Source of the DNA: Leifsonia sp. 466MF
GTDB taxonomy: Bacteria; Actinomycetota; Actinomycetes; Actinomycetales; Microbacteriaceae
Assembly: GCF_900100265.1 (NCBI RefSeq)
Contig: NZ_LT629696.1
Coordinates: 2,914,001-2,978,000 of the forward strand
DNA length: 64,000 nt
Direction of reading: 5' to 3'
A program made the position numbers and the translations under genes. Below the pieces are notes generated by a model, which searched no databases, was not told the origin of the DNA, and was given only the letters and a program-made list of their open reading frames with translations. Below, piece after piece: positions 33,347-42,227 of the stretch (position 1 is its first letter; each line of letters opens with the position of its first letter).

Positions 33347-35593
33347 TCAGCCGAGGGTCGCCGTCCCCGACTCCGAGGCCGCGGTGCGGCCGGTGACCGC
33401 ATCCCGCAGCGTGAAAGGATGCCCGCTCGGCCCGGTCGCCGTCAGAGCCTCACCGCGGCGGGTCACCGTGTACTCGGCGACCTCGCCATCGGGGGTCGTG
33501 ACGGTCACCGTGCGCACTCCGTCCGGCCCGGGGTAGACGGCGAGCGTGAGGTCGGTGCGGTAGTCGTAGTCCGGGCGGTCGTCGCGGGCGCCGAGCGGCA
33601 GGACGGCGCCTTCGCGCACGAACAGCGGGATGCTGTCGAAGCCGTGGGTCTCGCGCAGCCAGCGTCCGCCCTCCACCGTCCGGCCCGAGAAGTACTCGGT
33701 CCAGGTGCCGTCGGGCAGATAGAACTCGACCTCGGACGGCGAGAACACGGGCGCGACCAGGAGGTCCGCTCCGAGCATGTACTGGCGGTCGAGGTGGTCG
33801 ACGGCCGGGTCGCCCGGGAACTCGAGCTGCATCGGCCGCATGACCGGCGTCCCCGCGGCGTGCGCCTCCTGGCCCGCCGCGAACAGATACGGCATCAACC
33901 GCAGCTTCAGCTTCGTGAACAGGCGCGTGACCTCGACGGCTTCCTCGTCGAACGCCCACGGCACCCGGTACGAGTCGCTGCCGTGCAGGCGCGAGTGGCT
34001 CGACAGCAGCCCGAACGCGGTCCAGCGCTTGAAGACGCCCGGGTCGGGGGTGCCCTCGAAGCCGCCGATGTCGTGGCTCCAGAAGCCGAAGCCGCTGAAC
34101 GCCAGCGAGAGGCCGCCGCGCAGGGTCTCGGCCATGGACTCGTAGCTGGAGGTGTTGTCCCCGCCCCAGTGGACGGGCAACTGCTGGCCCCCTGCGGTCG
34201 CCGATCGCGCGAACAGCACGGCCTCGCCGACGCCCTTCGCCTCCTGCAGCACCTCGAACACGGCCTCGTTGTAGAGCTGCGTGTAGAGGTTGTGCATGCG
34301 CTCCGGCGATGAGCCGTCGAAGTAGTCCACCTCGAGTGGGATGCGCTCCCCGAAGTCGGTCTTGAAGCAGTCGACGCCCTGCGCGACCAGCCCTCGCAGC
34401 TTGTCCTGGTACCAGCGGGTCGCATGCGGGTTCGTGAAGTCGACGAGGCCCATCCCGGCCTGCCACAGGTCCCACTGCCAGACGTCGCCGTTCGGACGCT
34501 TCACCAGGAAGCCCGCCTCGGCGGCCTCCGCGAACAGCGGCGAGCGCTGCCCGATGTAGGGATTGAGCCACACGCAGACCCGGAGGTCCTTGTCGTGCAG
34601 GCGCGCGAGCATCCCCTCCGGGTCCGGGAACGTGCGCGGGTCCCACTCGAAGTCGCACCAGTTGAACTCGCGCATCCAGAAGCAGTCGAAGTGGAACACC
34701 GACAGCGGCAGGTCGCGCTCGGCCATGCCGTCGATGAAGGAGGTGACGGTCGCCTCGTCGTAGTCGGTGGTGAAGCTGGTCGACAGCCAGAGGCCGTACG
34801 ACCAGGCAGGAACCGACGCCGGCCGACCCGTCAGTGCGGTGTACCGCTCCAGGATCTCCTTCGGAGTCGGGCCGTACACGAGGTAGTACTCCAGGCTCTC
34901 GCCGGGCACCGAGAACTGGACGCGCTCCACCGACTCCGACCCGATCTCGTACGAGACGTGGCCGGGGTGGTTGACGAGCACGCCGTAGCCGCGGTTGGTC
35001 AGATAGAACGGGATGTTCTTGTACGCCTGCTCGCTGGAGGTGCCGCCGTCGGCGTTCCAGATGTCGACCACCTGGCCGTTCTTCACCAGCGGTCCGAAGC
35101 GCTCCCCCAGGCCGTAGACCAGCTCGCCGACGCCGAGCGCCAGCTGCTCGTGGACGAACGTCCCCTCGCCGGCCACGGTCATGTAGCCGAGGGACTTGTG
35201 TCCGCTCGAGGTGAGCACGCGGTCGCCCGCCGAGAAGGTCAGCGACCACGGCGCCCCGCGCTTCACCGTCGCCGTCAGGCCGCCGGTCGTGAGCACGCCC
35301 GCCTCGTCGTCGACGGACACGTGCGCGTGCCCCTCCTCGACGTTGAGGTCGAAGCCGCGCTCCGGCTGCGTGCCCTGCCAGTGGTCGACGCGGACGCCGA
35401 CCACGCCGGGCAGCGGCGAAGTGAGCGTGACGGTCAGCGTCGGGCGGTTGAGGGTGTCCCCCCTGCGCTCGATGACCTTGGCGGGCGCGGTGATCGTGAT
35501 GCTGCCGTCGCCGGCGACCACGTCGTACGCCTCCTGGGCGTAGACGGGCGTGACGCCGTCGCGCAGCATCCAGAAACCATCGGTGAACTTCAT
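33347..35593 (-). CDS. yicI: alpha-xylosidase, glycoside hydrolase family 31
   Basis: 748 residues, the YicI length. It has an N-terminal beta-sandwich, a TIM barrel, then beta-sandwich C-terminal domains. The nucleophile is Asp413 in KTDFGERIP and the acid/base Asp479 in HWGGDNTSS, three residues offset from E. coli YicI (416/482). It is cytoplasmic (no signal peptide) and would remove non-reducing alpha-xylosyl units from xyloglucan-derived oligosaccharides such as isoprimeverose after uptake. It is the last gene of the importer operon (16 bp after the second permease). Confidence 0.94.
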   Translation of the reverse strand: MKFTDGFWMLRDGVTPVYAQEAYDVVAGDGSITITAPAKVIERRGDTLNRPTLTVTLTSPLPGVVGVRVDHWQGTQPERGFDLNVEEGHAHVSVDDEAGVLTTGGLTATVKRGAPWSLTFSAGDRVLTSSGHKSLGYMTVAGEGTFVHEQLALGVGELVYGLGERFGPLVKNGQVVDIWNADGGTSSEQAYKNIPFYLTNRGYGVLVNHPGHVSYEIGSESVERVQFSVPGESLEYYLVYGPTPKEILERYTALTGRPASVPAWSYGLWLSTSFTTDYDEATVTSFIDGMAERDLPLSVFHFDCFWMREFNWCDFEWDPRTFPDPEGMLARLHDKDLRVCVWLNPYIGQRSPLFAEAAEAGFLVKRPNGDVWQWDLWQAGMGLVDFTNPHATRWYQDKLRGLVAQGVDCFKTDFGERIPLEVDYFDGSSPERMHNLYTQLYNEAVFEVLQEAKGVGEAVLFARSATAGGQQLPVHWGGDNTSSYESMAETLRGGLSLAFSGFGFWSHDIGGFEGTPDPGVFKRWTAFGLLSSHSRLHGSDSYRVPWAFDEEAVEVTRLFTKLKLRLMPYLFAAGQEAHAAGTPVMRPMQLEFPGDPAVDHLDRQYMLGADLLVAPVFSPSEVEFYLPDGTWTEYFSGRTVEGGRWLRETHGFDSIPLFVREGAVLPLGARDDRPDYDYRTDLTLAVYPGPDGVRTVTVTTPDGEVAEYTVTRRGEALTATGPSGHPFTLRDAVTGRTAASESGTATLG

Positions 35594-35609
35594 GCGGTGA
35601 CTGCTCCGG

Positions 35610-36506
35610 TTACTTGACCGCGCCGGCGGTAATGCCGCGGGTCAGGGTGCGCTGGAAGATGAGGAAGAAGACGAGGGTTGGGATGAGGCCGAGCAGTGCC
35701 GAGGCGGACGTGGTCGTCACATCCATCAGCCGGTCGCCCTGCAGGGCGCTGATCGCGACAGGGACCGTCTGGTTGTCGTTCGACACCAGGAAGGTCAGCG
35801 GGATCAGGAACTCGTTCCACGTCCAGATGAAGAAGAAGATGAGCAGGACGCTCAGGGTCGGGCGCGAGATCGGGACGACGACGCGCCACAGGATGCGCCA
35901 GCGGCCGGCGCCGTCGAGCGATGCGGCCTCCAGCACCTCCTTCGGGAAGGTGCCGTACACGCTCGACAGCAGATACGTGCCGAACGCGCTCTGGATCACC
36001 GTGAAGATGATGATGACCGCCCACGGATTGTCGTACAGGCCGACCTGCTTGAACATGAAGTACAGCGGGTAGAGCAGGGCCTCCTGCGGCAGCATGTTGG
36101 CCAGGAGGAACAGCACGATGATCCAGGTGCGCGCCTTCACCCGGCCGATGCCGAGCGCGTAGGCGTTGAGGACCGACAGCACGACCGACAGCAGGGCGAC
36201 CATCCCGGAGATGAAGATGGAGTTCCACAGCTTCTCCGGGAAGTTGACGCGGTTCCAGAAGTTGACGATGCCGTCCGTGTAGAACGACGTCGGCAGCTGC
36301 AGCGGACCACCCGAGTTGTAGTCGGCCGGGCTCTTGAACGAGTTGATGAGGATCAGCAGGAACGGGAAGGCGATGCCGATCCCGATGAGGATCGCGACGA
36401 CGAGGATGACCCAGTCGGTCACGGTCTTGCGCGGCTTCTGCCGCTTCAGCCGGCGGGGCTGCGCCGTCGCCGCATCCGTGCGGGGGCGCTCGATGGTGGT
36501 CGACAT
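35610..36506 (-). CDS. carbohydrate ABC transporter permease (MalG type)
   Basis: 298 residues, six transmembrane helices after a basic cytoplasmic N-terminus. The EAA loop EAASLDGAGRWRILWRVVVP contacts the ATPase. It is one half of the sugar channel, paired with the permease encoded just upstream; the start codon shares one base with that gene's stop (TGATG). It belongs to the solute-binding protein and alpha-xylosidase operon, so xylose-containing oligosaccharides are the likely substrate. No ATPase gene is present. Confidence 0.93.
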   Translation of the reverse strand: MSTTIERPRTDAATAQPRRLKRQKPRKTVTDWVILVVAILIGIGIAFPFLLILINSFKSPADYNSGGPLQLPTSFYTDGIVNFWNRVNFPEKLWNSIFISGMVALLSVVLSVLNAYALGIGRVKARTWIIVLFLLANMLPQEALLYPLYFMFKQVGLYDNPWAVIIIFTVIQSAFGTYLLSSVYGTFPKEVLEAASLDGAGRWRILWRVVVPISRPTLSVLLIFFFIWTWNEFLIPLTFLVSNDNQTVPVAISALQGDRLMDVTTTSASALLGLIPTLVFFLIFQRTLTRGITAGAVK

Positions 36507-37471
36507 CAGATCTGGTTCTCCCTGCGCTCCGCGCGGTTCTGGGCGATCATGAAGAGGACGGAGACGGCGATGATGACCACCGTCAGCGCGGTCGCGATGG
36601 TGGCGCCGTATCCCACCTGCTGGCTCTGGAAGAACTCGCTGTAGGAGTAGTAGCTGGGCACCATGGTCGCCGTGCCGGGCCCACCGCGGGTCAGCGTGTA
36701 GACCGGGCCGAAGACCTTGAGGGCCGCGATGGTGCAGGTCAGGGTGACGACGAAGATCTCGGGCCGGATGATGGACACGGTGATCGAGCGGAACCGCTGG
36801 AACCAGTTGGCTCCATCGAGCTCGGCCGCCTCATACAGCTCGGGGTCGACCCGCTGGAGCGCCGCCATGAAGATGACGACCGGGTAGCCGATCTGCACCC
36901 AGACCATCACGGCCATGATGGAGGCGAGTGCCGTGTCCGGGCTCCCCAGCCAGTTGTGGGCGAACTGCCCCAGACCGACGGCCTGCAGCATGGTGTTGAG
37001 CGCGCCGTTGTCGGGCCGCAGGATCCAGCCGATCACGATCGCCGCGATGACGACGGGCAGGATCTGCGGCAGGTAGTAGGTGGCCCGCAGGAAGCTGGCG
37101 AGCTTGCCGCCGAACTTCTTGCCGACCAGGTCGAACAGCATGGCCGCGAGGATGAGGCCGACGAGGGTCGGGATGACGACCATCGCGATGATCATCGCGA
37201 TGGAGTTGCCGAACGATGTCCAGAACTTGTCGTCGCCCATCAGCCGGACCCAGTTGTTCAGCCCGATGAACTTCGGCGGGCGGATGCCGCGGTAGCTCGT
37301 GAAGCTGAGGTAGATGTTCCACACCAGCGGGACGAGGACGATCACCGTCAGCAGGACGAATCCCGGCAGCAGGTACAGCCAGAACCGGCCGTGCCCTCGG
37401 CCGGGCACCAGCGCTTCGCTCTGCGCCTTCCGCTTGCGCCCTTCCGGCGCGCGCACGCTCACGTCGACCAT
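36506..37471 (-). CDS. carbohydrate ABC transporter permease (MalF type)
   Basis: 321 residues, six transmembrane helices. The EAA loop is EAAELDGANWFQRFRSITVS. The ATG at 37471 is chosen because AGGAG lies about 8 bp upstream; an upstream in-frame ATG at 37501 falls inside the family A hairpin. It is separated from the solute-binding protein gene by that hairpin, an arrangement that usually lowers permease relative to binding-protein expression. Confidence 0.93.
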   Translation of the reverse strand: MVDVSVRAPEGRKRKAQSEALVPGRGHGRFWLYLLPGFVLLTVIVLVPLVWNIYLSFTSYRGIRPPKFIGLNNWVRLMGDDKFWTSFGNSIAMIIAMVVIPTLVGLILAAMLFDLVGKKFGGKLASFLRATYYLPQILPVVIAAIVIGWILRPDNGALNTMLQAVGLGQFAHNWLGSPDTALASIMAVMVWVQIGYPVVIFMAALQRVDPELYEAAELDGANWFQRFRSITVSIIRPEIFVVTLTCTIAALKVFGPVYTLTRGGPGTATMVPSYYSYSEFFQSQQVGYGATIATALTVVIIAVSVLFMIAQNRAERRENQI

Positions 37472-37494
37472 GCGTTCTCTCCTTTGCGTTCCCT

Positions 37495-37572
37495 CCCCCA
37501 CCGTCGAGTCCGCGAACTTTGCACGCTGGAATGGCGTGGCGCGTGCAATTAGTGCGGACTCGACGGTGGGGG
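37495..37572. repeat. family A intergenic inverted repeat (copy A2), between binding protein and permease genes
   Basis: The 32-bp arms 37495-37526 and 37541-37572 contain CACCGTCGAGTCCGC outside and TTGCACGC inside, and pair except in the A/T-rich centre; loop 14 nt. It fills most of the 112-bp space between the solute-binding protein stop and the permease start within one operon, comparable in position to the REP elements between malE and malF of E. coli. Confidence 0.85.
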
Positions 37573-37583
37573 GCTTGGGAGTC

Positions 37584-38894
37584 TTACTGGTTGACGATCT
37601 GGTCGACGCCGTCCTGGTACTCGGAGCCGAGCTCCTTGTTGACCGCGGACGGGTCCTTCGTGCCGTTGATGAGCTCCTGCAGACCGGCGTTCAGCTGGTC
37701 GTAGAAGGTCGGCGTAGGCCAGTCGGGGTAGTACGCGATGCCGTCCTCACCGGTGAGGGTGTTGAAGTTCGCGATCAGCTCCTTCGACTTCTCGTCGGTG
37801 ATGTCGGCCGTGTCGGCGGCGACGGGGACGCCGCCGTTGTTGCCGATGAGCGCCTGGATCTTCGGGGTCATCGTGATGTCGATGAACTTCTCGGCGAGGC
37901 CCTTGTTCTTCGCCTTCTCGGGGATCACCCACATGTTGCCCGCGGATCCGGGCGAGAGCTTGGTGCCCGGGAAGAGGAACGTGCCCCACTGGTAGTCCTT
38001 GATCTCCGTCTGGAAGCGGCCGTACCACCAGCTGCCCGAGAAGAAGATCGGGTACTTGCCCGAGATGAACGCGGTCCCGGCGTCCTCGGCCTTCAGGCCG
38101 GAGGCGTCCTTGGAGATGTAGCCCTTCTGCACCCAGTCGTCGACCGTCTTGGTGGCGGAGAGGAGCTCGCTGCCCTGCCAGTTCACCTTGCCCTTGTAGA
38201 GCTGGTAGTCGTCGACGAACGAACGGTCGGCCTTGGTCAGCGCGAGCTGGTACCAGAGCTGGCCGAGCGGGTACTCGGCCGCCGACTCCGCGAGCGGGGT
38301 GACCCCGTTGTCCTTGAACTTCTGCAGCGCGGCGACGAACTCGTCCTGCGTCTTCGGCACCTCGATGCCGTACTTCGCGAACATGTCCTTGTTGTAGTAG
38401 ACCTCGACGTACTCGCCGTAGTTCGGGATGCCGTACCACGAACCGGAACCCATGATGCCCTTGTCGTCGTATCGCGACGTGGTCTGCAGGCTGGGCGCGA
38501 GCTTCTTGTCCCAGCCGTACTTCTTGACGGCGTCGTCGAGGTTGGTGAGCAGGCCCTGACTGGCGAGGAGGCCGGCGGTCGCGTTGCCCTTGTTGTACTC
38601 GAGGATGTCGGGGGCCTGGTCCGAGTTCAGGACCTGGGACGCGGTGGAGCGGATCTGCTCGAAGGCCTTCGCCTCGAACTTGACCTTGGCGCCGGTCTCC
38701 GACTCGAACTCCTTGATGGCCTCGTTCCAGGCCTTGCCCATCGCCGAGTCTTCGCTCTCGAAGTGCCACAGGGTGAGGGTCTTGCCCTTCCCGTCGGTGC
38801 TGTCGGACGACGAACCGGACGTGCCGGAGCATCCGGCGAGCAGCAGGGCACCGGCGGCCAGAACGGCGCCGATTGCGAGGTGCCTCTTGCGCAT
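37584..38894 (-). CDS. ABC transporter extracellular sugar-binding lipoprotein
   Basis: 436 residues. A lipoprotein signal peptide with lipobox LAGC (Cys22) and a Ser/Gly linker precede a family 1 solute-binding fold (TLTLWHFESED, then YNKGNATAGLLASQGLLTNLD, then FFSGSWWYGRF). Anchored outside the membrane, it captures the oligosaccharide for the two downstream permeases. First gene of the alpha-xylosidase operon. Its promoter overlaps a ROK-type operator. Confidence 0.95.
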   Translation of the reverse strand: MRKRHLAIGAVLAAGALLLAGCSGTSGSSSDSTDGKGKTLTLWHFESEDSAMGKAWNEAIKEFESETGAKVKFEAKAFEQIRSTASQVLNSDQAPDILEYNKGNATAGLLASQGLLTNLDDAVKKYGWDKKLAPSLQTTSRYDDKGIMGSGSWYGIPNYGEYVEVYYNKDMFAKYGIEVPKTQDEFVAALQKFKDNGVTPLAESAAEYPLGQLWYQLALTKADRSFVDDYQLYKGKVNWQGSELLSATKTVDDWVQKGYISKDASGLKAEDAGTAFISGKYPIFFSGSWWYGRFQTEIKDYQWGTFLFPGTKLSPGSAGNMWVIPEKAKNKGLAEKFIDITMTPKIQALIGNNGGVPVAADTADITDEKSKELIANFNTLTGEDGIAYYPDWPTPTFYDQLNAGLQELINGTKDPSAVNKELGSEYQDGVDQIVNQ

Positions 38895-38955
38895 CTGTTA
38901 CCTCCTTGTAGTGGAGTGGACGCGCGTCTGCAGGCCTCGCAGCCACTCCGATGCA

Positions 38956-39000
38956 TTTTGTTGGTGAACACAACATAAGTGACGAAGGTGGCGAAAGCAA
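38956..39000 (-). promoter_or_regulatory. promoter and ROK-type operator of the alpha-xylosidase/importer operon
   Basis: On the minus strand TTGCTT (39000-38995) and TATGTT (38977-38972) are spaced 17 bp, a plausible -35/-10 pair. Overlapping the -10 and running to 38956 is TTTTGTTGGTGAACACAACA (read on plus), an inverted-repeat-like site resembling XylR operators. A repressor there would occlude RNA polymerase. Confidence 0.6.
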
Positions 39001-39043
39001 GTCCGCGTTTGGATGCTAAACCGCGGGATTGCTGGGTAGAACA

Positions 39044-39065
39044 GTTAGTTTTCGGCAACAACATA
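39044..39065. promoter_or_regulatory. second XylR/ROK-type operator candidate
   Basis: TTAGTTTTCGGCAACAACAT resembles the known Gram-positive XylR operator form (TTAGTTTG..CAACAAAC). It shares the ACAACATA end with the site at 38956 and ACAACA with the site before xylA. It lies between the ROK gene and the operon it probably controls. A further loose repeat, GTTTGGATGCTAAAC, is at 39007-39021. Confidence 0.55.
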
Positions 39066-39108
39066 CGGGCGGCTGCAGGCGCATTCTCGCCCGGCGGCGC
39101 TCGCAGGC

Positions 39109-40311
39109 TCAGGCGGCGGCGAGCGCTCGAGCGGGATCCGCGATCAGGTCGGCCAGCACCAGTTCGGCCGCGCCGATGAGCAGCTGATCGGTTCCGAGCT
39201 CCGCCTCGACCACCGTGACGCCCTCTCTCGCCGAGTGCACGACATCGTCGAGCAGGTCGGGTGCGCCGTGCGCGCGGGCTCCCCGGTACAGGGCGGCGAG
39301 GAAGCCGCCGAGCACGAGCAGCGAGGGGTTGAACACGTTGACGGCATTGCGCGCCGCGATCGACAGCAGCGCGTAATCGCGCTCGATGACGGCGAGCGCC
39401 GCTGGATCCTCCGTGGCGACCAGCCGGTCGGCGAGGGATGCGGCCTCCGCCGACGCGAGGCCCACCGATGCCAGCAGCTCCGCCTGGGTGACCTCGGCCT
39501 CCAGGCACCCGCGCGATCCGCAAGAGCAGTGCCGGCCGTCCGACCGGACGAACGTGTGCCCGAACTCCCCCGCGTATCCGGCGGCACCCGTCAGCAGACG
39601 GCCGCCGCCGATCGCGCCGCCGCCGATCCCTGACGCTCCGCCGATCATGTACACGAGGTCGTCGACGCCGCGCCCGGCGCCGAACGCGCTCTCGGCCCGC
39701 AGGCCGAGGACGGCCGCGTTGGCCGCCCACACCCGGTGGCCGGTCGCGGCGGAGAGCATCCCGGCCAGCGGTTCGTCCACCCAGCCGAAGTGCGTCGCCT
39801 CCCGGACCATGCCGTCCGACAGCCGCACCTGGCCGGGCACCGCGACGCCGATCCCGGCGATGCGGATGCCGGACTCCCCCGCCAGCATCCCGGCGATCCC
39901 TGCCGAAGCCAGGGTGACGGTCTCCGCGGCCGACCGCGCCGACGCGGTCTCGATGCGGACCCTCTTGAGCACACGGCCGCCGAGACCGACGAGGCCGACG
40001 ATCACCGCATCCACTTCGGGGTTCACCGCGACGGCGGCGACAGTGCCCGAGACGCGGACGACGGGACTCGGACGACCGGCGCGACCGCCTCCTGGCGTTT
40101 CGTCCACCTCGACCAGGTCGAGGGCCGCGAGTTCCGCCACCAGGTCGCCGACCGTCGAGCGGTTCAGCCCGGTCAGGCGGGTCAGGTCGCTGCGCGACAG
40201 AGCTCCGTCGCGGTGCACGAAACCGAGCACGGTCGCCAGGTTGCTGCGGCGCAGCGCGTCCGTGGCGCCGCCCGACGACGGGCGCACGGTGCTCAGCTCG
40301 GATGCGGACAT
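39109..40311 (-). CDS. ROK-family transcriptional regulator (XylR-like)
   Basis: 400 residues. The N-terminal winged helix (LRRSNLATVLGFVHRDGALS, then LTRLTGLNRSTVGDLVAELA) is nearly the same as in the ROK gene at 32074. The ROK domain has GYAGEFGHT and the zinc motif CSCGSRGCLE. It lies directly upstream of the importer/alpha-xylosidase operon on the same strand, with operator-like sites in between, and is its probable repressor. The ATG at 40311 is preferred to an in-frame ATG at 40350, whose extra residues have no counterpart in the paralogue. Confidence 0.9.
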   Translation of the reverse strand: MSASELSTVRPSSGGATDALRRSNLATVLGFVHRDGALSRSDLTRLTGLNRSTVGDLVAELAALDLVEVDETPGGGRAGRPSPVVRVSGTVAAVAVNPEVDAVIVGLVGLGGRVLKRVRIETASARSAAETVTLASAGIAGMLAGESGIRIAGIGVAVPGQVRLSDGMVREATHFGWVDEPLAGMLSAATGHRVWAANAAVLGLRAESAFGAGRGVDDLVYMIGGASGIGGGAIGGGRLLTGAAGYAGEFGHTFVRSDGRHCSCGSRGCLEAEVTQAELLASVGLASAEAASLADRLVATEDPAALAVIERDYALLSIAARNAVNVFNPSLLVLGGFLAALYRGARAHGAPDLLDDVVHSAREGVTVVEAELGTDQLLIGAAELVLADLIADPARALAAA

Positions 40312-40363
40312 GGAATGACCATAACGCGCGGCGTGCAGCCGCTCGGTCACCGGGTTCGGTCGC

Positions 40364-41461
40364 TCACCAGCTCTCCGGACGCGCGCCCAGCGGCACAGGG
40401 GCCGGACGCTCGACGGTCGACGCGAGCTCCACCACCGTGTGGGTCGCCCCGGCCCGGATCACCGACTCCATGATCTCGAGCACATGGAAGGCGAGCTCGC
40501 CGGAGGCCCGGTGCGGGCGGTCCGTCTCGATCGCCCGCGCCATGTCGGCGAGGCCGTAGCCGCGACCGGCGTCCGCGTAGCCGGCGGCGACCGGCACCTC
40601 GCGGAACTCGCGGTCGTCGGCCGTTGCCAGCTCCACCGGGTCGGAGAACATGTTGGGGTCGGGCACGGCGATCGTCCCCGCGGTCCCGTAGACCTCGAAC
40701 TTCGGAGCGCGCGTCGCCCACACCTCGAACGAGACGGTCACGGTCGAGATGACGCCGGACGCATGCTCGAGGAGGGCGGTCACGTGGGTGTCCACATCCA
40801 CCGGGATGGTCGAGCCGGCGAGCGGGCCGGTCGCGACCGTGCGCTCGCGCGTCGACCGGCCGGTCGCCCCCGACACCCGCACGACCGGACCGAAGAAGCT
40901 GACCAGGCTGGTCAGGTAATACGGCCCCATGTCGAACAGTGGGCCGCCGCCCGGCTGGTAGTAGAACGCCGGGGCCGGGTGCCACAGCTCGTGGCCCGGT
41001 GCGCTCCAGGCGACGGCGGCGGCGACCGGGTGGCCGATCCGCCCATCGTCGAGCAGCGCGAGGGCGGTCTGGATGCCGGTGCCCAGAACGGTGTCCGGAG
41101 CGCTGCCGATCCGCAGGCCCTGCGCCGCAGCCCGCTCGAGGACCGGCGCCGCCTCCGCGGTCGAGAGAGCCAGCGGCTTCTCGCCGTAGACGTGCTTGCC
41201 CGCGGCGAGCGCGCGGAGGGCGACCTCGGCGTGCGCCTGCGGGATGGTCAGGTTGAGCACCGCATCCACCTCGGGATGCGCGAGCAGCTCGTCGACCGAG
41301 AGCCCGAGCACGCCCTGCTCGGCGGCGACCGCGGAGGCGCGCTCCACATCCAGGTCGGCGACGGCGGTCAGACGCAGGTTCGGCAGCTGCGGGAAGTGCT
41401 CGAAGTACTGCCGGCTGATGTTGCCGACGCCGATGACGCCGACGTTCAACGGGACGCCCAC
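40364..41461 (-). CDS. Gfo/Idh/MocA-family sugar oxidoreductase
   Basis: 365 residues. An N-terminal Rossmann fold (NVGVIGVGNISRQYF) and the catalytic-Lys motif GEKPLAL precede the C-terminal alpha/beta substrate domain (FDMGPYYLTSLVSFFGPV). It would oxidise or reduce a sugar hydroxyl with NAD(P). The GTG at 41461 has a strong GAGAGGGGG ribosome-binding site and overlaps the ThuA stop by 16 bp, so the two are coupled. Together with ThuA and the second Gfo/Idh gene it suggests 3-keto-sugar chemistry. Confidence 0.88.
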   Translation of the reverse strand: MGVPLNVGVIGVGNISRQYFEHFPQLPNLRLTAVADLDVERASAVAAEQGVLGLSVDELLAHPEVDAVLNLTIPQAHAEVALRALAAGKHVYGEKPLALSTAEAAPVLERAAAQGLRIGSAPDTVLGTGIQTALALLDDGRIGHPVAAAVAWSAPGHELWHPAPAFYYQPGGGPLFDMGPYYLTSLVSFFGPVVRVSGATGRSTRERTVATGPLAGSTIPVDVDTHVTALLEHASGVISTVTVSFEVWATRAPKFEVYGTAGTIAVPDPNMFSDPVELATADDREFREVPVAAGYADAGRGYGLADMARAIETDRPHRASGELAFHVLEIMESVIRAGATHTVVELASTVERPAPVPLGARPESW

Positions 41462-42138
41462 AGCATCCCCCTCTCGATGATGGTGCGGACGGGCTGGCTC
41501 TCGACGATCTCCAGCCGGTGGCCAGGTGCCGAGACGAAGATGCGTCCCTTCCCCCACTGCCGGGTCCAGATGGCCGGAGCGGTGACGGGGCGGTTCCACG
41601 CATCCCACGGGCGGACGCTCTGGGTGGTGGTGGCGAGGACGTCGTTGTACTCGTCGCTGAGCACCCAGTACTGCTCGGTGACCAGGTCGAAGTCGTCGAT
41701 CCCCTGCGTGATGGGATGCGTCCGGCCGTAGTCGGTGATGTGCACGGTGTACGGGATGTAGTTGTCCGACTGCTCGCCGACGCGCTCGGCCGGATCCTTG
41801 CCCGCGTGATGGGCGAACTGTCCGCCGATCATGTGCAGGTAGTCGGCGTTGTTGCGGTACGAGTCGGCGATCCCGCCGTGCCAGCCGGCCATCCCCGTCC
41901 CGTTGAGCACGGCGCGCTGGAGGCCGCGGAACTCAGGCTCCTCGATCGTGTTCATGGTGTTGACCTGCACGACGAGGTCGACGGTGTCCATGAAGGCGTC
42001 GTCCGCGTAGACGGCCGTGCCCTCCTCGACCCGGGTGTCGAAGCCGTTCTCGCGCAGGAAGGGGCGGAACAGCTCCGTGGTCTCGACGGGCATGTGCCCA
42101 TCCCATCCTCCACGGACGATCAGTGCCTGCTTGCTCAT
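41446..42138 (-). CDS. ThuA-domain protein
   Basis: 230 residues, single ThuA domain of class I glutamine amidotransferase-like fold. Landmarks are ALIVRGGWDGHMP, GMAGWHGGIADSYR and GGQFAHHAG. In rhizobia ThuA works with the Gfo/Idh enzyme ThuB on 3-keto disaccharides during trehalose and sucrose catabolism. A similar role on another glycoside is likely here, given the flanking Gfo/Idh genes. The ATG at 42138 has GGAAGGAAG directly upstream. Cytoplasmic. Confidence 0.88.
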   Translation of the reverse strand: MSKQALIVRGGWDGHMPVETTELFRPFLRENGFDTRVEEGTAVYADDAFMDTVDLVVQVNTMNTIEEPEFRGLQRAVLNGTGMAGWHGGIADSYRNNADYLHMIGGQFAHHAGKDPAERVGEQSDNYIPYTVHITDYGRTHPITQGIDDFDLVTEQYWVLSDEYNDVLATTTQSVRPWDAWNRPVTAPAIWTRQWGKGRIFVSAPGHRLEIVESQPVRTIIERGMLWASR

Positions 42139-42162
42139 GCTTCCTTCCGGTGGTCGCCGCCG

Positions 42163-42215
42163 GCTCCTGAGTTTCTCTGCTCTTCGCACGCGATTCGGCC
42201 GAAAAACTCAGGAGC
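42163..42215. repeat. family B intergenic inverted repeat (copy B1)
   Basis: Arms GCTCCTGAGTTTCTC (42163-42177) and GAAAAACTCAGGAGC (42201-42215) pair with one mismatch. The repeat lies in the 89-bp space between two co-directional genes, the second Gfo/Idh and ThuA. The arm is shared with the repeat at 58135. Confidence 0.85.
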
Positions 42216-42227
42216 TGCGGGCGTGGT

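Noticed and set aside
30101..34312. 1403-codon open frame on the plus strand
   Set aside because: It spans several well-supported minus-strand genes (PAP2, MFS, ROK, GH31) and reads through hairpin repeats; its translation has no domain-like composition.
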